DNA of 36,188 nucleotides, from positions 1-36,188 of the forward strand of contig NZ_QXFH01000060.1 of the NCBI RefSeq assembly GCF_003581615.1. The letters are read 5' to 3'. This stretch comes from Flagellimonas lutimaris (GTDB lineage: Bacteria; Bacteroidota; Bacteroidia; Flavobacteriales; Flavobacteriaceae). A model generated the notes under the pieces. That model was not told where the DNA came from, did not search any database, and saw nothing but the letters and a program-made list of their open reading frames with translations. The position numbers and the translations under genes are program-made. Shown here in pieces: positions 32,712 through 36,188 of this stretch. Numbering within the stretch: position 1 is the stretch's first letter; the number at the start of each line of letters is the position of its first letter.

Positions 32712-33182
32712 CTATTTCTTCTCAAACAGTTGTTTAAGCTTTAAAATCCCCACATTGGCACGCTCTGCTATGATGCTTTTGAAGTTGGGCAATTGCTCTT
32801 CAAGGAAATCGGGGTCATTGTTCCTACTGTGCATTTTCCAATTGACACTGGTTACATCCATTTTACTCATCAATGTAATTGTCATCCTGGGCAACAACGG
32901 TTCATATTTGCTTTCAGTCATATATAGAACAGGTGGGGCGACTTTTTTGACCTCGATTTTGAGACGTTGCTCTCCATTTGGTGGCAGATACACTTTCTCA
33001 ACATATGTCTTTCCTACCGTTCCGTGCTCCATATCATTATCTGATGCAATATCCGACACTTCCGGAAACCAAAGTTTGAAATTCTCCATATTTGAAATAA
33101 ACCCATAAACTGATTCGATATCTGCATTAATGGCCATTTCCTGTTCCGTTAGTAGCGTTGCCATATCTATTTTGTTTTCCAT
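32712..33182 (-). CDS. SRPBCC (Bet v 1-like) protein
   Basis: 156 residues from the Met at 33182 (MENKIDMATLLTEQEMAINA). The frame extends to 33254 but would overlap the upstream crp stop with an unlikely Cys- and Pro-rich stretch. Domain marks: INADIESVYGFISNMENFKL, WFPEVSDI, then a central beta sheet with QRLKIEVKKVAPPVLYM and a long C-terminal helix (SIIAERANVGILKLKQLF). This is a hydrophobic-ligand-binding or cyclase-like fold of unknown role. It follows the crp/fnr gene on the same strand after 71 bp. Confidence 0.83.
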   Translation of the reverse strand: MENKIDMATLLTEQEMAINADIESVYGFISNMENFKLWFPEVSDIASDNDMEHGTVGKTYVEKVYLPPNGEQRLKIEVKKVAPPVLYMTESKYEPLLPRMTITLMSKMDVTSVNWKMHSRNNDPDFLEEQLPNFKSIIAERANVGILKLKQLFEKK

Positions 33183-33253
33183 TCTTATTGATTTTTTGTT
33201 ACAAGGCACAAAACAAGGAAAAAGTAAAGAACGAGGAGGTGGACATTTGTCCA

Positions 33254-33844
33254 TTAATCAAGAATCCTCCTGATCCGACTCAAATGTCTTGGGGTTATTC
33301 CCAAATAGGAAGCAAGTAACTTAAGAGGTATATGCCGTATAAACTCAGGATGTTCATTTAAAAGTTCATTGTACCTTGTTTTAGCATAATCCTTTTGAAA
33401 TTGAAAGAACCTGTTCTCTAATTTTACCAGATAGGCCTCTGTCAAGGAATGGAACATATTTTTGAGATTCGGTCTAGTTTCCATTAACCTTAACAAATCA
33501 ACTTTAGATATCACATTCAATGAAACTTGGTTCAGTGCACGAACATAAATATTGGAATGCTGACCTGTCAAAAAAGAGGAATATGCCGTTACAAACTCAG
33601 ATGGAAAAACCAAACAGTAGGTCTTTTCCTCTTGGTTATGGTCCAAATAGTAGCTATGAAGAAATCCGTCGACCACAAAACCAATTTCATCGACAATTTG
33701 AGATTCCCTTATCAAATAGGCTCCCTTTTCAAGAAATCTGGGTTTTGCAATTTGCACAAGGGCATCTATATCCGAATCGTCCAATAAGGTCGACGAAGCT
33801 AGATAAAGTTGAAATTTGTTATCTTTCATATTTGACATGTTCAT
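33254..33844 (-). CDS. Crp/Fnr family transcriptional regulator
   Basis: 196 residues. The cNMP-like fold covers ~15-125 (PRFLEKGAYLIRESQIVDEI, GFVVDGFLHSYYLDHNQEEK, FPSEFVTAYSSFLTGQHS), followed by a long helix and a C-terminal helix-turn-helix (LKLLASYLGITPRHLSRIRR). No Fe-S cysteines are seen. The first Met and the one at residue 6 are both possible starts. It is divergent from another Crp/Fnr gene at 34092 and upstream of a SRPBCC gene on its own strand. An inverted repeat GTTGTC-N9-GACAAC (33846-33866) abuts its start codon and may be an operator. Confidence 0.9.
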   Translation of the reverse strand: MNMSNMKDNKFQLYLASSTLLDDSDIDALVQIAKPRFLEKGAYLIRESQIVDEIGFVVDGFLHSYYLDHNQEEKTYCLVFPSEFVTAYSSFLTGQHSNIYVRALNQVSLNVISKVDLLRLMETRPNLKNMFHSLTEAYLVKLENRFFQFQKDYAKTRYNELLNEHPEFIRHIPLKLLASYLGITPRHLSRIRRILD

Positions 33845-33845
33845 C

Positions 33846-33866
33846 GTTGTCCGCGTTCAAGACAAC
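33846..33866. promoter_or_regulatory. inverted repeat at crp/fnr start
   Basis: GTTGTC-N9-GACAAC ends one base before the ATG of the minus-strand crp/fnr gene. It could be a self-binding site or a leader hairpin; 6-bp arms give only modest support. Confidence 0.3.
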
Positions 33867-34091
33867 ATTATCCATCGCAATATTGATGACAGTATTGATT
33901 TTTTGTCCAAAAATAACATAACCGTCCTAATAAATATCATAAGAGGCAATATGGGAATTAAACAATTATTCCAATCCTAGAGATCGTAATCCAAAATGAC
34001 CCATAGGAACACTTATTCTCTCTTTAAAACAATCCGGTTTATTCCGCTCAGAAAGAAAAAGCATACATTCGCACACAGATTTCAATTTACC

Positions 34092-34664
34092 ATGTCGACC
34101 CAATTGATTAAGTATTTAAGTGCCTTCCATGAGGCCCCAGAGGGTATTGTCCAAAAATATGCAGCCAAATGGAAACCCTACAACGCATCAAAAAAACAGA
34201 CCTTGACCGTTCCGGGCCAGACAGAGAAGTATTTATATTTTGTCCTTGAAGGTGTCCAAAAGTCCTATTTTTTGCACAATGGAAAGGAACATGTCATTGC
34301 ATTTGCCCATGGACCTTCCATAAGTGGCATTCCAGAGTCCTTTTTCTTACAACGCCCTTCCAGATACTATCTAGAAACCGTTACGGACAGTAACATGGTT
34401 CGGATTCCCTTCGACCTGCATTATGGGTTTCTTCAAGAACACCGCGAAATTGAAACGCTTTTTCGAAAAATCCTCGAAATCTTTCTTGATGGTGTAATAC
34501 AAAGGCAACATGAAATCATGGCCCTAAGCATGGAAGAACGTTTTAGGGCATTTACTTCCAGAAGCTCTCGCCTATTGAATCTAATCCCTCACAAGGATAT
34601 TGCATCTTACCTTCGAATAGACCCCACCAACTTTAGTAAACTCATGAACTCTATAAAGGTTTAA
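34092..34664 (+). CDS. Crp/Fnr family transcriptional regulator
   Basis: 190 residues from the ATG at 34092. The frame is open back to 33996, but those 32 residues are unlike the family. The cNMP-like domain has LTVPGQTEKYLYFVLEGVQK, SYFLHNGKEHVIAFAHGPSI and SFFLQRPSRYYLETVTDSNM. The C-terminal helix-turn-helix is shorter and less canonical (IPHKDIASYLRIDPTNFSKL). Divergent from the Crp/Fnr at 33254 and 74 bp upstream of a SnoaL-like secreted protein. A 7-bp-armed palindrome lies between it and that gene. Confidence 0.87.
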   Translation: MSTQLIKYLSAFHEAPEGIVQKYAAKWKPYNASKKQTLTVPGQTEKYLYFVLEGVQKSYFLHNGKEHVIAFAHGPSISGIPESFFLQRPSRYYLETVTDSNMVRIPFDLHYGFLQEHREIETLFRKILEIFLDGVIQRQHEIMALSMEERFRAFTSRSSRLLNLIPHKDIASYLRIDPTNFSKLMNSIKV

Positions 34665-34674
34665 GCGATTGGTT

Positions 34675-34692
34675 TCTTGGTATACACCAAGA
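34675..34692. promoter_or_regulatory. 18-bp palindrome upstream of SnoaL-like gene
   Basis: TCTTGGTATACACCAAGA has perfect 7-bp arms around ATAC. It lies 10 bp after the crp/fnr stop and 46 bp before the next start. With no T tract after it, an operator is more likely than a terminator. Confidence 0.55.
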
Positions 34693-34738
34693 TAGGTTAC
34701 AATGATTCCACTGAATTTTGTAAAATAAATTGTAACAC

Positions 34739-35185
34739 ATGAGAAAATTAAAAATCGCCCTAATGTTGACAGTGGGTGTATTATCAAGCATGACCTATGC
34801 CCAAAAATCAAAAATCATGACAAAAACGGAAACAGTCAGAACCTTTTTAAATGGCTTTAACGACACTGCGGCCATTCAACAGTCCATGGAACTACTGGCA
34901 GATGATTACAAGTTCTCAAACCCTATGGTAGAATTGAACTCAAAATCGGATTTCATTGAACTCGCCCAACAAATAGGACAAGTCCTGACCGGAGTTGAAG
35001 TTCTTGAGGTCGCCGAAAACGGGGATTGGGTTGCAGCTCTATATATTTTCAAATCGGAAATGCCGGGATTGGAGCAAAATATAGCAACCGAATGGTTCAA
35101 AATAGAAAAAGGTAAGATTGTCGCATCAAAATTGATCTATGATGCGACCAAATGGAGGGCCCTTTATGAAAACAGTGAGAATTGA
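34739..35185 (+). CDS. secreted SnoaL/NTF2-like protein
   Basis: 148 residues with a signal peptide (ALMLTVGVLSSMTYAQ, cleavage near 21). The mature part is an NTF2-like cone: a first helix with TETVRTFLNGFNDTAAIQQS, MELLADDYKFSNPMVELN, then strands WVAALYIFKSE, NIATEWFKIEKGKIVASKLI and YDATKW. SnoaL-like proteins include isomerases, hydrolases and simple binding proteins; no catalytic set can be named. The Met at residue 27 could start a cytosolic form. Possibly regulated by the upstream Crp/Fnr through the palindrome at 34675. Followed by a hairpin. Confidence 0.82.
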   Translation: MRKLKIALMLTVGVLSSMTYAQKSKIMTKTETVRTFLNGFNDTAAIQQSMELLADDYKFSNPMVELNSKSDFIELAQQIGQVLTGVEVLEVAENGDWVAALYIFKSEMPGLEQNIATEWFKIEKGKIVASKLIYDATKWRALYENSEN

Positions 35186-35215
35186 AACAATTTTTCATTG
35201 ACCCCAAGCTACAAG

Positions 35216-35240
35216 AAGTCCGGCAAAATACCGGGCTTCT
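35216..35240 (+). terminator. hairpin terminator after SnoaL-like gene
   Basis: 9-bp stem GAAGTCCGG/CCGGGCTTC with one G-T pair and a 7-nt loop. The tail TTCTATTA is only a weak T tract. It lies 30 bp after the stop codon. Confidence 0.6.
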
Positions 35241-35476
35241 TCTATTACAACCATAATTCAATTACCTGTGATCAAATGCAAATGTGATTCAATGGGCCAA
35301 ATTGAACTTCGCGGGTACTTTTTGAACCAAATTCCGCCCACTGATTCATTCAAAGCATTTATTTAATACATTGAATATCCATTGTTTGCCTTCCTCTTCC
35401 GTAAGGAGTAGGACATGTTATTGATGGTACAACGTAACAAATAACACCATCGCTCGTCTGACTAAAAAACAATCAT

Positions 35477-36187
35477 ATGGAAACCACAATACAAGTGAAA
35501 TCAAGAAAGAAAACAGCTCGGTTGGCCGGTCTCTATTATTTGTTCAATGTACTATTGAGCATCTATTACATGCAATACCTTCCCGGTAAGATAGCGGCCT
35601 GGGACGATCCACAGGCCACCATGGAAAACTTCTTGGACAACGAAATGCCCTTTAGGCTGTACATATTGGCAGGGGTCGCCGTACATATCAGTTTTATACT
35701 CCTTCCACTGACACTGCATAAGCTACTGGGGCACATCAACAAGCACTATGCGATGCTCATGGTGGTATTCGCCCTTGTCAGCGTCCCGATTTCCTTCACC
35801 ATTCTCTTGGACCAGTATGAACTAATCTCACTCTTCAAGGATTATGCGGCCTTGGATAGCGCCCAACAGGCAGCAATGGATCTTCGCGTACTGGGTTCTT
35901 TTGAAAGCCTGTACAATGGTTTCTTCCTTTGTCAGACCTATTGGGGCCTTTGGCTGTTCCCTTTTGGGCTATTGGCCTTTAAGTCCGGTTTTCTTCCTAA
36001 ATTTCTGGGCGTGGCCCTCATGTTGGGGTGCATCACCTATGTATTGGATATCATCGGGGGAACCCTGTTCCAGAATTATTACGATTTCGTGGACACCAAC
36101 CTTCTTATACTCCCCGCCGCCATCGGGGAAATAGGCATGTGCATTTGGCTGTTGACATTCGGAACAAAGGAAAACATCAAGTTTTAA
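35477..36187 (+). CDS. DUF4386 family membrane protein
   Basis: 236 residues with about six membrane helices, in the DUF4386 layout: KKTARLAGLYYLFNVLLSIY at the start, RLYILAGVAVHISFILLPLT, the KLLGHINKHYAMLMVVFALV segment, the conserved QTYWGLWLFPFGLLAFKSGF, PKFLGVALMLGCITYVLD, and a last helix near 212-228. It is complete, with the TAA two bases before the window ends. Inner membrane, role unknown. No partner gene can be assigned on its downstream side. Confidence 0.9.
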   Translation: METTIQVKSRKKTARLAGLYYLFNVLLSIYYMQYLPGKIAAWDDPQATMENFLDNEMPFRLYILAGVAVHISFILLPLTLHKLLGHINKHYAMLMVVFALVSVPISFTILLDQYELISLFKDYAALDSAQQAAMDLRVLGSFESLYNGFFLCQTYWGLWLFPFGLLAFKSGFLPKFLGVALMLGCITYVLDIIGGTLFQNYYDFVDTNLLILPAAIGEIGMCIWLLTFGTKENIKF

Positions 36188-36188
36188 G

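Noticed and set aside
1..36188. CRISPR array, prophage, tRNA or rRNA genes
   Set aside because: No regularly spaced repeats, phage structural genes, tRNA cloverleaf or rRNA sequence were recognised by eye; a tRNAscan or Infernal run would settle short RNAs.

Overview
The window looks like chromosome from a marine-type member of the Flavobacteriaceae (Bacteroidota). The base composition is AT-rich. Promoter-like sites follow the Bacteroidota TTTG-N19-TAnnTTTG pattern, clearest in front of mdaB. The families are typical of the phylum: DUF5916 outer-membrane proteins, PorT-like barrels, LytS/LytTR pairs, short Crp/Fnr proteins, GH16 laminarinases and serine-hydrolase lipoproteins. The genus is inference; no rRNA or tRNA gene was seen.

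Layout. 1-2.6 kb: a TPR-like cytoplasmic protein, a small membrane protein, a tiny minus-strand membrane ORF and a decayed gene. 2.6-5.8 kb: a redox and electrophile-type cluster (two SDRs, a TetR regulator, an MdaB quinone reductase), with the same operator (TAGACCAGTCTA) in front of mdaB and of the second SDR. 6-8.8 kb: a frameshifted DUF2461 gene, a SRPBCC and DUF1330-like lipoprotein operon closed by a strong terminator, and an AraC gene broken by one in-frame TAA. 9.1-10.8 kb: debris, with a truncated membrane gene, the 3' end of an IS256-family element, a second truncated membrane gene and a frameshifted VOC gene. 10.8-14.5 kb: a CPBP protease and metallophosphoesterase operon, divergent from a LytS-type kinase and LytTR regulator. 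14.7-18.9 kb: a DUF5916 protein, a small secreted protein, a hairpin-rich non-coding stretch and an AraC/MGMT fusion. 19.6-22.9 kb: a copper module made of an HMA-AraC fusion regulator, the CopA ATPase, an HMA chaperone and a terminator. 23.3-25.4 kb: a DUF3592 gene split by an in-frame TAA, a Crp/Fnr regulator and an alpha/beta hydrolase. 25.4-29.7 kb: a duplicated MarR and serine-hydrolase module with two MarR-type operators in the divergent promoter. 29.7-36.2 kb: a flavodoxin-like relic, a GH16 glucanase, a barrel protein, a SRPBCC gene with Crp/Fnr, a second divergent Crp/Fnr with a SnoaL-like protein, and a DUF4386 protein.

Two themes stand out. First, most regulators sit beside one small enzyme set (TetR/MdaB/SDR, MarR/hydrolase twice, Crp/hydrolase, Crp/SRPBCC, HMA-AraC/CopA), so this is a mosaic of small inducible stress or detoxification modules. 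Second, there are many gene lesions: three otherwise intact genes are each cut by a single in-frame TAA, two carry one-base shifts in homopolymer runs, and others are relics. Either the region is decaying around an old insertion-sequence scar, or the assembly contains errors. I found no CRISPR array, no phage genes and no clearly novel multi-gene system. The best candidates for new biology are the duplicated MarR/serine-hydrolase lipoprotein locus and the TetR operator pair.
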